Counted from the first letter of the stretch, positions 1 through 10,148 are shown. The stretch is DNA of 64,000 nucleotides from JAXMEB01 sp046348545 (GCA_046348545.1 JAXMEB010000003.1:310001-374000), one strand, 5' to 3'. Program-made: numbers and translations. Notes: generated by a model not told the origin, from the letters alone.

Positions 1-1032
1 ATTGGTTCGATTTTAAGCTTCACGGCAATGGGGCTAGCTGCCATCGCTTTAAACAAAGCAAATAGCAAGAACGGTCTATCAAGTCGTGGATTTTCCTTGA
101 ATGCGAGTGAGCAGTTACATTTGGCTATTTTTGCTGGATTGGGTCTTAGCATCTCAATCTACGGTGGATGGATGTTTCCTATAGCCCTTTTAGCAATGAG
201 CTTCATTATTGGAATAAGATATTATCAACTTATTCTGGCTAGACACCTTGAAAATCAAAACGAAGCCTTACTCGAAAAATGTAAAAACATTAGTGATAGT
301 GGAGTATTCGGCGTAGTGTCAGGCTTTTGGAATGCAGTAGAAATTACTGCATTGCTGGCCGGCGGTGCTCAGCCTGGCCTGTTGTTGCAAAGACAAGGTG
401 GTGAAGTTTCGCTTATGCCAGGCTATGGAGAAAATTTGTCGCGCGTTTCTAAGAGTTTGCTATTAGCTACTTTGGTTTCGGAATTCAATTCGCGAATCGT
501 TCAGATTGGATCTAAGCCTCAACCTGATAGTGCTGAAAATGAAGAGTTTATGAGGAGAGTTTTTGAAAATATGAGAAAAGCGTTCTCAGAAAATCAAAAT
601 ATTCGCGCTCGTTGGGAAAATATTAAACAAGCACCTTCGATTTTCAATTTACCCCTTCGACCTTTTTTAGGTGAAATTGTCAATTCCATCGGTGATGCCT
701 TAGATCATTGGAATAAAGCGATCAGGCTCCTGATGCCGTTAACCGTATCAACGGATGTGGCCCATAAACCGTATTCAGCTGCTTATCGAGTTGAAAAGCG
801 TGAGCGCAAAGTTATTGCACTTGTGGACCAACTGAAGACCGCTTTGGGTGAAGAGGCGAGTGCCGTCAAAGAAGCACAGAGAAAGCGTCAGCAACATCAT
901 GCACAAGTTGTGACTTGGATGCGGCGTGATGAAGCGGCGAATTCAGATCACTCGACGATCTATTCACCTGAGGACGCACTTAATCTCTTGAGCGCGGAAA
1001 AGGCTGAGTTGAGACAACGGCTTAAACTGTAA
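1..1032 (+). CDS. Unknown membrane protein, 5' end outside window
   Basis: The frame is open from base 1 to the stop at 1032, so the true start probably lies upstream; the first in-window ATG is at 28. The visible part has one or two hydrophobic stretches near its N-terminus (about residues 30-65 from the ATG at 28), then a mostly soluble, charged C-terminal half with a Gln/Arg/Lys-rich helical end. I recognise no family motif. The next gene is convergent and small. It could be a secreted or membrane-associated host-interaction protein, but nothing in the sequence proves that. Confidence 0.6.
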   Translation: MGSILSFTAMGLAAIALNKANSKNGLSSRGFSLNASEQLHLAIFAGLGLSISIYGGWMFPIALLAMSFIIGIRYYQLILARHLENQNEALLEKCKNISDSGVFGVVSGFWNAVEITALLAGGAQPGLLLQRQGGEVSLMPGYGENLSRVSKSLLLATLVSEFNSRIVQIGSKPQPDSAENEEFMRRVFENMRKAFSENQNIRARWENIKQAPSIFNLPLRPFLGEIVNSIGDALDHWNKAIRLLMPLTVSTDVAHKPYSAAYRVEKRERKVIALVDQLKTALGEEASAVKEAQRKRQQHHAQVVTWMRRDEAANSDHSTIYSPEDALNLLSAEKAELRQRLKL

Positions 1033-1051
1033 CTTATTTAAATGAGCTATA

Positions 1052-1084
1052 ACCGATTGCTCAGTGTGATGCTGGACAATCGGT
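1052..1084. other. Inverted repeat between convergent genes
   Basis: ACCGATTG (1052-1059) pairs with CAATCGGT (1077-1084) across a 17-base loop. It lies between two convergent genes and could end transcription from either side, but neither strand has a following T run, so a terminator role is only a guess. Confidence 0.3.
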
Positions 1085-1101
1085 AAACTGCCATGGCGAT
1101 A

Positions 1102-1395
1102 TTAACTTTGAAAAACTGTTAAAGATCTATTGAATTCAGCAATGACTTCGCTTTTAGTTTCGTCAGACGAAAAATGCCAAGCACTATATGCTGCAACGCC
1201 TGCGAAAGGAGCGATAGCGGTCAGGGTCTTACCAACGAAGCCTAATGCTTCCAGTGCTCCTATAGGTGCACCGAAAGATGATAGGAGATAAACTCCGTTT
1301 TGAGCCAAGGTTGAGCTTAAAAAAGCAGAAGCTGCTGCTTCAACCACAAAACCGCCACTAATCGCTTGAATTTCAGAATTATTTAAATTTTTCAT
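1102..1395 (-). CDS. Small double-glycine-leader peptide, bacteriocin-like
   Basis: A 97-aa protein begins MKNLNNSEIQAISGG. This matches the double-glycine leader of class II bacteriocins and microcins, which C39-peptidase ABC exporters cut after GG. The rest is rich in Ala, Gly, Ser and Leu and hydrophobic, with two likely helical stretches, as in pore-forming peptides; the C-terminus is more charged. No transporter, processing peptidase or immunity gene is visible beside it, so it would depend on an exporter elsewhere. The length is above the usual 40-80 aa. The leader motif is plain; the bacteriocin role is inferred. Confidence 0.55.
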   Translation of the reverse strand: MKNLNNSEIQAISGGFVVEAAASAFLSSTLAQNGVYLLSSFGAPIGALEALGFVGKTLTAIAPFAGVAAYSAWHFSSDETKSEVIAEFNRSLTVFQS

Positions 1396-1512
1396 AATGA
1401 CTACCTAATGATTAACAAATAAAATTGGAGAAAGAACCTTAATACAGTTAATCGGCTGAGTCAATCATTTTGTCGCAAAATTCTCTAAAAAAATTAAGTG
1501 TTGTTGCACGGA

Positions 1513-3030
1513 TCACTGATGAGGATTCATCTTCTTTAAATACTCTGCAAGCCCGTGTCGTTGCCCCTCTGAAAACACAAGACCTAACTTTGTTCTCCGC
1601 TCGAGAATATCTTGAACGGTTATCGCCCATTCGTGCATCATCAAGTATTCAACCTCAGCTTCGTATAGATGATGTCCAAAATGTTCTCCCATGGTTTCGA
1701 GGCTTTCTTTATCCTTAAGAAATTGGTAGCACCGGGTACCATAATAGTTTGCATACCGTGAACTGAGTTCAGGTGGCAAAAAGGGAAATTCCTGTTGTAG
1801 TTTCAAACAGAATGTTTCGAATGAGACTTGTAAGTCTCCGCCTGGTAATATTGCATCGGCTGTCCAACTAGGGCCCATTTCCTTAAAGAATGGTTTTAGT
1901 AGCGACAAGGCTTCTTCAGCGAGATAACGATGTGTGGTGAGCTTACCGCCAAAGACGTTCAGTACCGGTGCCATTTTAGGAGTATGCATCAGTTCAAGTT
2001 TATATTCTCGTGATACAGATGATAGTGTATGGCTACCGCTACCCACTAAGGCTCGCACGCCCGACCAGCTCGATATGATTTGGCTTGATTTAACTGAATG
2101 ATGAAAATATTGATTTACTGAATCAATTAAGTATTCAACCTCTTCTTCAGAAATATGAATATTTTCAAGCGAACCATGGAATGGGACATCCGTGGTGCCG
2201 ACCATTGTAAATTGCTGGTGGTAGGGTATCACAAAGATCACCCGCCTATCTTTGTTCTGTAGAAAATAGCCTTGATCGCCCTCATAAAGTTTAGGTAAAA
2301 CAATATGACTGCCTTTCACCAATTTTAATTCATATTGTGATCGAACATGTAGATGGCCCTGGATAATTTTATCTACCCAAGGGCCTGCTGCATTCACAAG
2401 AGCTCGAGTGGTAATCACTTGCCTTGTTTGAGTGCGTTGATTTTCAAGGGTGAGAATCCACTCTTGAGGGGTGTGCTTGGCTGCAACGAGTTTGGTGTGC
2501 GTGACAATCTCAGCTTGATGTTCTGCCGCTTGCAGTGCTTTCAATACAACCAAGCGAGCATCATTCACTGTACAATCAGAAAACGCATAGCCATGTCTTA
2601 GTGATAAATTGAGTGGATTGATTTCAATATTATTTTCAAGCTCAACCACTTCAGAACGTGGTAGTCTAGTTTGTCCACTTAAGAGATCGTATAGGAATAG
2701 GCCAGCTCGGATGAGCCAAGCACTGCGCATTCTTTGGTGTAGTGGGAGAATAAATCGAATAGGGTGTACTAAATGGGGTGCAAGGTTGAGCAAGCGTTCT
2801 CGTTCTTGAAGTGAATGTCGAACCATTTTAAAGGCATATTGTTCTAGGTATCGCAGTCCACCATGAATGAGTTTACTGCTGGCAGAGGAGGTGCCAGATG
2901 CTAAATCCTCCTTTTCACAGAGTAACACTTTCAATCCGCGACCAGCGGCATCTGCTGCAATTGCAGTGCCATTGATCCCACCGCCAACCACGACTAGATC
3001 GAATTCTGAATTTTTATGACTAACTAACAT
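1513..3030 (-). CDS. glpD: Aerobic glycerol-3-phosphate dehydrogenase
   Basis: A 505-aa flavoprotein that oxidises sn-glycerol-3-phosphate to dihydroxyacetone phosphate at the membrane and passes electrons to quinone. The N-terminus has the FAD-binding dinucleotide fold (VVVGGGINGTAIAADAAGRG, about residues 13-32), followed by SSKLIHGGLRYLEQ, a GlpD hallmark. NAAGPWVD and the C-terminal GGKLTTHR motif are also present. The length matches the family. It is divergent from glpK, with 87 bases between their starts, so the two genes probably share a control region for glycerol use. It could let the cell take host glycerol or G3P into glycolysis. Confidence 0.95.
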   Translation of the reverse strand: MLVSHKNSEFDLVVVGGGINGTAIAADAAGRGLKVLLCEKEDLASGTSSASSKLIHGGLRYLEQYAFKMVRHSLQERERLLNLAPHLVHPIRFILPLHQRMRSAWLIRAGLFLYDLLSGQTRLPRSEVVELENNIEINPLNLSLRHGYAFSDCTVNDARLVVLKALQAAEHQAEIVTHTKLVAAKHTPQEWILTLENQRTQTRQVITTRALVNAAGPWVDKIIQGHLHVRSQYELKLVKGSHIVLPKLYEGDQGYFLQNKDRRVIFVIPYHQQFTMVGTTDVPFHGSLENIHISEEEVEYLIDSVNQYFHHSVKSSQIISSWSGVRALVGSGSHTLSSVSREYKLELMHTPKMAPVLNVFGGKLTTHRYLAEEALSLLKPFFKEMGPSWTADAILPGGDLQVSFETFCLKLQQEFPFLPPELSSRYANYYGTRCYQFLKDKESLETMGEHFGHHLYEAEVEYLMMHEWAITVQDILERRTKLGLVFSEGQRHGLAEYLKKMNPHQ

Positions 3031-3117
3031 TCTATCACTTTCATGTAGGTTATGATGATAAACTTGACCTTGTGCTCGGCCTCAGGTAGGTATGTGCAAA
3101 ATCGTGAGGAGGATACC

Positions 3118-4635
3118 ATGACTGGATATTTATTGGCTATTGATCAGGGCACTACCAGCAGCCGAGCTATATTGTTTGATCTAAAGGGTAATGTTGTTTT
3201 AACCCGGCAGAAAGCCTTTAAGCAATTTTTCCCTGCAGAGGGATGGGTAGAACATGATCCTGAAGAAATTTGGCAAAGTGTTTTGGAGGTGACATCAGCG
3301 TGCATTGAAGCAGCGCCAGGTGGGCGAGATCAAATAAAAGCAATTGGAATAACTAATCAGCGTGAAACAACCTTAGTATGGGATAAAGCAACCGGCAAAG
3401 CCGTCTATCCAGCCATTGTTTGGCAAGATAGACGAACCGCGGATTTTTGCAGAGAGCATCAGTCTGAAGGGAACCAGCGATTTATAGCGGATAGGACAGG
3501 ACTCCTACTCGATCCTTATTTTTCTGCATCGAAATTAGCTTGGATACTCGATCAGGTTCCGAATGGACGTGAAAAGGCAGCGAAAGGGGATTATCTTTTT
3601 GGTACGGTGGATAGTTTTTTAGTGTGGCGTTTAAGTCAGGGCAAGACTCATATCACTGATATTACAAATGCGTCTCGGACACTGCTTTTTAATATTCATA
3701 CTCAGGATTGGGATGAAGAATTACTCCGTTTCTTTGATATTCCTAAACAAATGCTGCCAACGGTCACTGAATGTGCAGGTGAACTTGCTGTTTGTGATAC
3801 GAAATGGTTTGGTTTCCCCATCCCGATTAGTGGCATGGCAGGCGATCAACAAGCAGCCACCATTGGACAAGCAGCAGTGCTACCTGGAGGGCTCAAAGCA
3901 ACGTATGGGACTGGTTGTTTTGCGGTCCTGAATATAGGGGAAAAACCAGTACTTTCTAAGCATCGATTACTCACAACAATTTTAAGCCGCGTGCAGGGTA
4001 AGACGTTATACGCGCTAGAAGGGAGTATTTTTGTTGCGGGTGCAGCTATGTCTTGGTTACATGAAGGGATTGCGCTCATTGAAGATCCTAAACAATCAGA
4101 TGCAATGGCGCGCAGTTTGGAATCAAATGAAGGGGTGTATTTCGTCCCCGCTTTAACCGGTTTGGGAGCGCCCTATTGGGATCCTTATGCAAGAGGCGCG
4201 CTCTTGGGTCTGACACGAGATACCACACGAGCGCACGTGGTGCGAGCCACCTTGGAAGCAATTGCTTATCAAACAAAAGATTTATGGGAAGCCTTCCGTC
4301 AAGATTATGGGCAGCCCATCACGCAATTAAAAGTTGATGGTGGAATGGTCAAAAATAATTGGATGGTCCAATTTTTATCAGATATGTTATCGTGCCAAGT
4401 TGATCGACCTAAAGTGATTGAAACAACAGCATCAGGCGCCGCTTTCTTAGCGGGGCTCGGCTTAGGCTTGTTTAAGGAGATCACCGATATTGATAAATTT
4501 TGGCAACTGGATGCCCACTTTGTCCCTGATATGGCTCAGACGCAACGGGACAAATTATATAGACAATGGCAAACGGCGGTGAAAGCCGTTCTGCTACATG
4601 CGGAAGGAGTCGCCAATGAAAGCCATCGACGTTGA
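3118..4635 (+). CDS. glpK: Glycerol kinase
   Basis: A 505-aa FGGY-family kinase that phosphorylates glycerol with ATP to glycerol-3-phosphate, the substrate of the divergent glpD product. AIDQGTTSSRA sits at the N-terminus, and GITNQRETT, WQDRRT, GMAGDQQAA and the FGGY signature around KVDGGMVKNNW follow. I chose the ATG at 3118 because GAGGAGGA lies just upstream and the protein then starts exactly at the family N-terminus (MTGYLLAIDQG). The frame is open back to 3052 without support. Its end overlaps the start of the next gene by 20 bases. No dedicated glycerol facilitator (glpF) gene is visible in the window. Confidence 0.95.
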   Translation: MTGYLLAIDQGTTSSRAILFDLKGNVVLTRQKAFKQFFPAEGWVEHDPEEIWQSVLEVTSACIEAAPGGRDQIKAIGITNQRETTLVWDKATGKAVYPAIVWQDRRTADFCREHQSEGNQRFIADRTGLLLDPYFSASKLAWILDQVPNGREKAAKGDYLFGTVDSFLVWRLSQGKTHITDITNASRTLLFNIHTQDWDEELLRFFDIPKQMLPTVTECAGELAVCDTKWFGFPIPISGMAGDQQAATIGQAAVLPGGLKATYGTGCFAVLNIGEKPVLSKHRLLTTILSRVQGKTLYALEGSIFVAGAAMSWLHEGIALIEDPKQSDAMARSLESNEGVYFVPALTGLGAPYWDPYARGALLGLTRDTTRAHVVRATLEAIAYQTKDLWEAFRQDYGQPITQLKVDGGMVKNNWMVQFLSDMLSCQVDRPKVIETTASGAAFLAGLGLGLFKEITDIDKFWQLDAHFVPDMAQTQRDKLYRQWQTAVKAVLLHAEGVANESHRR

Positions 4636-6397
4636 GTATCATGTTGAATGTTTGGTACATCAACATATCTATAAAGTAACTTGCAAGATTCGCAATGTGA
4701 CGGCCGGCTCACTTCGCTTTTCGATGCCGCGTTGGATCCCCGGGAGCTACTTGATTCGGCATTTTGCGAAAAATATCATTTCGCTGAATGTACTGACTCC
4801 AGGATTGAAGCTGGAACAGATTGACACAGCCAATTGGGATATCGTCGGGACGGCATCAGAAATCGAACTGGCGTATGAAATCTATGCCTTTGATGCTTCT
4901 GTACGCGGTGTGTATCTTGATAATCAGCGTGGATTTATCAATCCCTCTCGAATTTGTCTTCAAATACAAGGTAAAGAACATGCAGGGCATCGATTCATAT
5001 TAACCTGTCCTAAGCAATTTCAAGATTGGGAGGTTGCAACCACACTACCAGTTGATAAAGTCGATCGCTTCGGGTTTGGCTCATATCAAGCAGATGGTTA
5101 TGATGAGTTGATCGATCATCCGATTGAGATTGGAAAATTTGAACGTGTTAGCTTTGCTGCAGCAGGAGTACCACATGAAATTGTCATGAGTGGTCGATTT
5201 GAAGGTGATGTTGGACGTTTAGCTAAAGATCTTGAAAAAATATGCACTCACCAAATTGAATTTTTTGGACAACCTGCACCGTTTCAAAAATATTTATTCA
5301 TATTGAATTTAGTGGGGGAGGGCTACGGTGGTCTAGAACACCGTAGCTCGACGGCACTTCAGGCGACACGTGATTGTTTACCCATATCAGGCATTGAAAA
5401 ACAATCTAAAGAATATGTAAGCTTACTCGGACTATTTAGCCACGAGTATTTTCATGCTTGGAACGTCAAGCGAATTAAACCAGCCTGCTTTATACCATAC
5501 AATTTACTTGAAGAAACGCCTACGTCGTTATTATGGGTGTTTGAGGGCTTTACGACTTATTACGATGATTTGATGCTGGTTCGTTCAGGTGTGATCTCTG
5601 AAGCAGAATATCTTCGCGTGATGAGTGAAATGATGAGCCGTTATATTCGAACCCCAGGTCGATATAAGCAGACTTTAATTGGAGCGAGCTTTGAGGCATG
5701 GACTAAGTTTTATCAACCCGATGAAAATTCGCCGAATTCGCAGATTAGTTACTATTTGAAAGGTTGCTTAGCCGCATTGTGTTTGGATTTGACCATTCGA
5801 AAGCAGACTCAAAATAAGCGCTCATTAGATGATGTGATGCGTTGGCTTTGGACAGAGAGAGGTCTAAAGGGGATTGGCGTTGCGGACAAAGAGGTTGAGC
5901 AGCAGATCATAGCGATTGCTGGTGAATCTATAGTGCCACTATTAAATCAAATCCTTTATTCAACGGAATCGCTGCCTTTAGAATCTTGTTTAGGTGCAGT
6001 TGATCTGGCCATTGTTTTAAAACCAACGCCTAAAATACAAAAGTTTGAATGGGATGCTGAAAGTGTCGTGAGAGCATCTATGGGAATAAGTCTAATAGAG
6101 ACATACGGCAGATATCTGTGTCAAATTGTATATAACGGATCGGCTGCCGAACGAGCCGGACTTTCGGCAAATGACGAGTTAGTAGCGATTAATGGGATTA
6201 AGGTGACACCAACCTCTTTTGAGAAGATTATTAAATACTTAACTCCAGAACAGACAGTCATGGTACACGTTTTCAGACGAGATGAACTTTTGACATTATC
6301 TTTGGTTTTAGATCCAATCCCCCTGCAAACAGTTGTTTTAAGCCGGATGCATGAAAGTGTTGAAAGTGAGGAGAACCTGAAGCGTTGGCTGGGATGA
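4616..6397 (+). CDS. M61 family metallopeptidase with PDZ domain
   Basis: A 593-aa protein of the M61 (glycyl aminopeptidase) family. It has the zinc motif HEYFH at residues 276-280, in SHEYFHAWNVKRIKP, and the downstream glutamate E310 in VFEGFTTYY, which is the gluzincin arrangement. A PDZ-like domain near the C-terminus includes AERAGLSANDELVAING. No signal peptide is evident, so it may be cytoplasmic. The start at 4616 is preferred over the ATG at 4598 because GGAAGGAG lies 6 bases upstream of it. It overlaps glpK at one end and hrpA at the other, so it is probably translated as part of that run of genes. Confidence 0.9.
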   Translation: MKAIDVEYHVECLVHQHIYKVTCKIRNVTAGSLRFSMPRWIPGSYLIRHFAKNIISLNVLTPGLKLEQIDTANWDIVGTASEIELAYEIYAFDASVRGVYLDNQRGFINPSRICLQIQGKEHAGHRFILTCPKQFQDWEVATTLPVDKVDRFGFGSYQADGYDELIDHPIEIGKFERVSFAAAGVPHEIVMSGRFEGDVGRLAKDLEKICTHQIEFFGQPAPFQKYLFILNLVGEGYGGLEHRSSTALQATRDCLPISGIEKQSKEYVSLLGLFSHEYFHAWNVKRIKPACFIPYNLLEETPTSLLWVFEGFTTYYDDLMLVRSGVISEAEYLRVMSEMMSRYIRTPGRYKQTLIGASFEAWTKFYQPDENSPNSQISYYLKGCLAALCLDLTIRKQTQNKRSLDDVMRWLWTERGLKGIGVADKEVEQQIIAIAGESIVPLLNQILYSTESLPLESCLGAVDLAIVLKPTPKIQKFEWDAESVVRASMGISLIETYGRYLCQIVYNGSAAERAGLSANDELVAINGIKVTPTSFEKIIKYLTPEQTVMVHVFRRDELLTLSLVLDPIPLQTVVLSRMHESVESEENLKRWLG

Positions 6398-9300
6398 TAA
6401 CTTATCCAAATTTACCCATTGTTGATAAAAAAGATGATATTTGTCAGGCGATAGCCGCTCATCCTGTGATTATCATTGCAGGCGAGACGGGCTCAGGCAA
6501 GACAACTCAGTTAGGTAAAATGGCACTTGAGATGGGGCGAGGTTGCCAAGGGTGGATAGGACATACTCAGCCAAGGCGCCTGGCAGCTCGTGCTGTTGCA
6601 CAAAAAATTGCTTCAGAATTAAATACGCAGTTAGGCAGTATCGTTGGATTTAAAGTCCGATTTTCCGATCGCACATCAGAAGCAACACAAATTAAACTCA
6701 TGACAGATGGGATTTTATTGGCTGAAACCCAACACGATCCACTTCTGAAACGATACGATACCCTGATTATTGATGAAGCGCATGAACGTAGTTTAAATAT
6801 TGATTTTTTGTTGGGCGTCATCAAGAAAATATTAAAAAAAAGAGATGATTTAAAAGTCATTATCACTTCAGCGACCATAGATGTTGAAAAATTCTCGAAA
6901 TTTTTTAACCATGCGCCGATCATTGAGGTTTCAGGTCGTACTTATCCAGTAGAATTACGTTATCGACCAAGCACCGATACTAAAATTGATCTAGCAGAAA
7001 ATATTTATAAGACCCTCCAAGAGATTAACACGATTGGTACAGGTGATGTGCTGGTATTTTTGAGTGGCGAGCGTGAAATCCGTGAAGTGGATACCTATCT
7101 CAAGGCACGACTACCTCATACGATCGTTTTACCTTTGTATGCGAGACTGAGTCCGAAAGAGCAATCGAAGATCTTTGAGGTGAAAGGCCCGCATCGCCGA
7201 GTTATCCTATCTACGAATGTTGCGGAAACCTCTCTGACTGTACCGAATATCAGATTTGTGATTGATCCAGGGCTTGCACGGATGAGTCGCTATAGTTATC
7301 GTTCTCAAATTCAAGGATTGCCCATAGAACCAATCTCTCAGGCGAGTGCAAATCAACGAAAAGGTCGGTGCGGTCGTATATCTGCGGGGATTTGCTATCG
7401 TCTCTACAGTGAAGAAGATTTTGTGCAGCGCCCGCTGTATACAGAGCCTGAAATATTAAGGACGAATTTAGCACATGTTTTACTCCAAATGTTGTCCTTA
7501 CGGCTTGGACATCCGAGCAATTTTCCGTTTTTAGATGCGCCTGATAAGCGATATATCGATCATGGTTTAAAAGTATTAGACCAGTTAGGTGCCATTGATG
7601 AGGCTCATCGATTGACCCGAGTGGGTCGAGCGATGGCACGATTTCCGATTGAACCAAGATTAGCTCGTATTTTACTTGCTAGCCAAGATTATCACTGTTT
7701 GAAAGAGCTCTTGATTATAGTCAGTGCACTATCGATTCAATCACCCTACGAAACGCCTGATTCAGACTTTGTAGACCCGACTTCAGATTTTCTTACAATC
7801 GTTAAGCTTTGGGAGACTTTCCAAGAACAAAAAAAATTACTGACTAATCGACAATATAAAGCTTGGTGTGAAGAGAAAGGTTTATTCTTTATAAGATTGC
7901 TAGAGTGGCAGGATGTTCATGAGCAGTTGAATATGCTTTGTCATGATATGGATTTTCACTTTAATGAGGCTTCAGCAGAGTATCACGCGGTTCATAAAGC
8001 ATTATTGACGGGTTTAATCCCGTTCATCGGTTTCAAAGATGAAAAAAATAACTACACCGGACCACGAGATTTGAGTTTTAGACTATTTTTCAATTCTAGC
8101 GTAAATGCTAAACCACCTAAGTGGGTTGTTTGTTTCGATTTTATACAAACCCGATTTGTATTTTCAAGATTGAATGGCAAAATTGAACCCCAGTGGATTG
8201 AGGAAGTAGCCCCTCACTTAGTAAAAAAGACATATTTTGAACCGCATTGGAATGCCCAAACTGGATTTGTGTCGGCCTATGAAAAAGTGATTTTATTGGG
8301 ACTTGAAATTGTATCAAAGCGTAAAATCAATTATTCCAAAATCGATCCCATCCTTAGCCACCATCTATTTATCGAGCAAGGGCTGGTAGAGGGTGAAATA
8401 GCAATGTCTTTTAAGTTTTTAGAGCATAATGAATCGCTTATCAAGAAATTAAAAAAATACGAAGATAGATTTAGACGAAAAGATTTGTTGGTTGATAAGA
8501 CCATCCTTAAAGCATTTTATCAAAAAATATTGCCCACTGACGTTAATAATGTACCTGCTTTAAAAGGCTGGTTAAAGCAACATGATGAACGTCAGTTATA
8601 TTTCGATGAAGCCCTTCTGCTCGCAAAAGAAATTAATAAAGCCTGCGAAGATTTTCCGAAGACGCTGATCTTTCACGATGAAACGCTTAACCTGAAGTAT
8701 CATTTTAGTCCAGGACAGCAAATCGATGGGGTGACGCTACAAATGACGGTGCCTCAAGCGCGCAAATTGCTCAAAGCTGATTTCTCTGGCATGGTTATGG
8801 GATTGATGGAAGAGAAAGTCTTGAGTTTACTCAAATCATTGCCTAAACCTATTCGCCAGAACTTATCGCCACTACAATCCTATGCGAGTGCTATCTTTGA
8901 GAATATATCGTCTCACCAAATTGATTTGATTGCCTGCATTATTAATAAAATTAAAAATATGACAGGGGTCACGCTTCGAAAAGAGCAATTTGATTTCTCA
9001 AGAATACCAGAATATCTAAGCTATCGATTTGAAATTTTAGATCAAAATGGAACGCTACTTGGCTCGGGACGTGATCTCACTGCTACCTTAGGGGTAGTCA
9101 AAACTCAATATCCCGACCGCTTTACTTCTCAATTTCAATTACGAAAAGGGTTAACCGCTTGGGATTTTGGGATCCTACCGAAGATGGATCTCAACGATCA
9201 TATTGCGCTTTATGATGAAGGCGCGAGTGTTGCCATTGTTCGTTATCAAACAGCTTGGGAAGCGGATGCAGCCCATCAGTTAGGCGTGAGTCGGCTATTG

Positions 9301-9900
9301 ATGATTGGGAGCCCTGCTCTTGTTAAATATTTGTTAAAGGAAATCCCATATCGAAAAGAGTTAAAAGCAGAGGTTGAAGACATTATACTCGCTGCGTTTA
9401 AGCAGATTATAGTAGCTCATGGCAGGGATATTCGAGATAGTGTTGTATTTCAAGCGGCTTTGAGTTGCGTCAAGGCAGAGGGGCTTGAAGTTGCTTGTTC
9501 GCTTGCTAAGCATCTGTACACCGCAAAATCGATGCTTGCGAAAATAAGACAGTTACCTCCAGATGTGGCTCAACAAGTAGAGCACCTTATTTTTTCAGGG
9601 TATATTCAATCAGTGCCATATCAATTTCTGATGCGGTATCCGATATATTTTAAGGCCATTGAGGTAAGAATTTTGAAGCCTAATCCAACACATGAGAGGA
9701 CGATGCAACGCCTTTGGACACAGTATCAGAATCATCTTAAAGCCTTACCTGAAGAAAAGCGTGGTGTTGAAGCGGTAGTTGAGTACCGATGGTTGTTAGA
9801 AGAACTGAGAGTGAGTTTATACGCTCAGCAATTAGGTACCATAGAGCCAATTTCAGAAAAGCGGCTTCAGAAGAAATGGGAGCAAATACTTCTATTGTGA
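6394..9900 (+). CDS. hrpA: ATP-dependent RNA helicase HrpA
   Basis: A DEAH-box helicase of about 1168 aa, somewhat shorter than E. coli HrpA (about 1300). Walker A GETGSGKTT is at residues 30-38, the DEAH box at 127-130 (LIIDEAHERS), SAT follows in ITSATID, and motif VI is near QRKGRCGR. The helicase core is followed by the ratchet/OB-type region and the long C-terminal region shared by HrpA proteins. HrpA acts in mRNA processing and rescue of stalled ribosomes in enterobacteria. The ATG at 6394 overlaps the previous stop as ATGA, which suggests translational coupling; an in-frame TTG at 6385 is the alternative start. Confidence 0.93.
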   Translation: MITYPNLPIVDKKDDICQAIAAHPVIIIAGETGSGKTTQLGKMALEMGRGCQGWIGHTQPRRLAARAVAQKIASELNTQLGSIVGFKVRFSDRTSEATQIKLMTDGILLAETQHDPLLKRYDTLIIDEAHERSLNIDFLLGVIKKILKKRDDLKVIITSATIDVEKFSKFFNHAPIIEVSGRTYPVELRYRPSTDTKIDLAENIYKTLQEINTIGTGDVLVFLSGEREIREVDTYLKARLPHTIVLPLYARLSPKEQSKIFEVKGPHRRVILSTNVAETSLTVPNIRFVIDPGLARMSRYSYRSQIQGLPIEPISQASANQRKGRCGRISAGICYRLYSEEDFVQRPLYTEPEILRTNLAHVLLQMLSLRLGHPSNFPFLDAPDKRYIDHGLKVLDQLGAIDEAHRLTRVGRAMARFPIEPRLARILLASQDYHCLKELLIIVSALSIQSPYETPDSDFVDPTSDFLTIVKLWETFQEQKKLLTNRQYKAWCEEKGLFFIRLLEWQDVHEQLNMLCHDMDFHFNEASAEYHAVHKALLTGLIPFIGFKDEKNNYTGPRDLSFRLFFNSSVNAKPPKWVVCFDFIQTRFVFSRLNGKIEPQWIEEVAPHLVKKTYFEPHWNAQTGFVSAYEKVILLGLEIVSKRKINYSKIDPILSHHLFIEQGLVEGEIAMSFKFLEHNESLIKKLKKYEDRFRRKDLLVDKTILKAFYQKILPTDVNNVPALKGWLKQHDERQLYFDEALLLAKEINKACEDFPKTLIFHDETLNLKYHFSPGQQIDGVTLQMTVPQARKLLKADFSGMVMGLMEEKVLSLLKSLPKPIRQNLSPLQSYASAIFENISSHQIDLIACIINKIKNMTGVTLRKEQFDFSRIPEYLSYRFEILDQNGTLLGSGRDLTATLGVVKTQYPDRFTSQFQLRKGLTAWDFGILPKMDLNDHIALYDEGASVAIVRYQTAWEADAAHQLGVSRLLMIGSPALVKYLLKEIPYRKELKAEVEDIILAAFKQIIVAHGRDIRDSVVFQAALSCVKAEGLEVACSLAKHLYTAKSMLAKIRQLPPDVAQQVEHLIFSGYIQSVPYQFLMRYPIYFKAIEVRILKPNPTHERTMQRLWTQYQNHLKALPEEKRGVEAVVEYRWLLEELRVSLYAQQLGTIEPISEKRLQKKWEQILLL

Positions 9901-9930
9901 TATTGATAAAAATATAGGTTGAAGTCAATA

Positions 9931-10054
9931 TACCCTTCACAGCTGAATTTTCGGGGTTGTTGCCTTCGCGATTCTCATCGCAGTCATGTACTTTGTGTAC
10001 ACTCCTGCGTCTCGAACGCTCGGCGCCTACCCGAAAAATCATCTGTTGTGGGTA
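9931..10054 (-). repeat. 124-bp palindromic TA-flanked repeat, copy 1
   Basis: A non-autonomous element bounded by TA on both sides. Its left end is TACCCTTCACAGCTGAATTT and its right end reads, on the other strand, TACCCACAACAGATGATTTT, so the ends are imperfect inverted repeats of about 26 bases. The centre is also partly self-complementary (GTACTTTGTGTAC). It sits between hrpA and the 1912-aa gene, in opposite orientation to copies 3 and 5. No coding role is seen here. Confidence 0.85.
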
Positions 10055-10148
10055 TATTCATAAAAAAAATTGAAATTTTCAATAAAAGTCTCTTAAGTTT
10101 TCTAACTGATGTGTTAAAATCGTCGACTTTTAGATCTTAGGAGCACTT

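Noticed and set aside
1448..1718. Two overlapping ORFs on both strands at the glpD end (1448-1630 minus and 1470-1718 plus)
   Set aside because: Both run across the glpD stop region in other frames, without ribosome sites or recognisable protein character; they are shadows.
3031..3117. Promoter with TTGACC (3064) and TATGTG (3091) for glpK
   Set aside because: The spacing is 21 bases and the -10 match is poor; a shared control region is likely but the site cannot be fixed.
9737..10140. ORFs across the palindromic repeat copy 1
   Set aside because: They are made by the open frames of the repeat itself; there is no ribosome site and one overlaps hrpA on the other strand.
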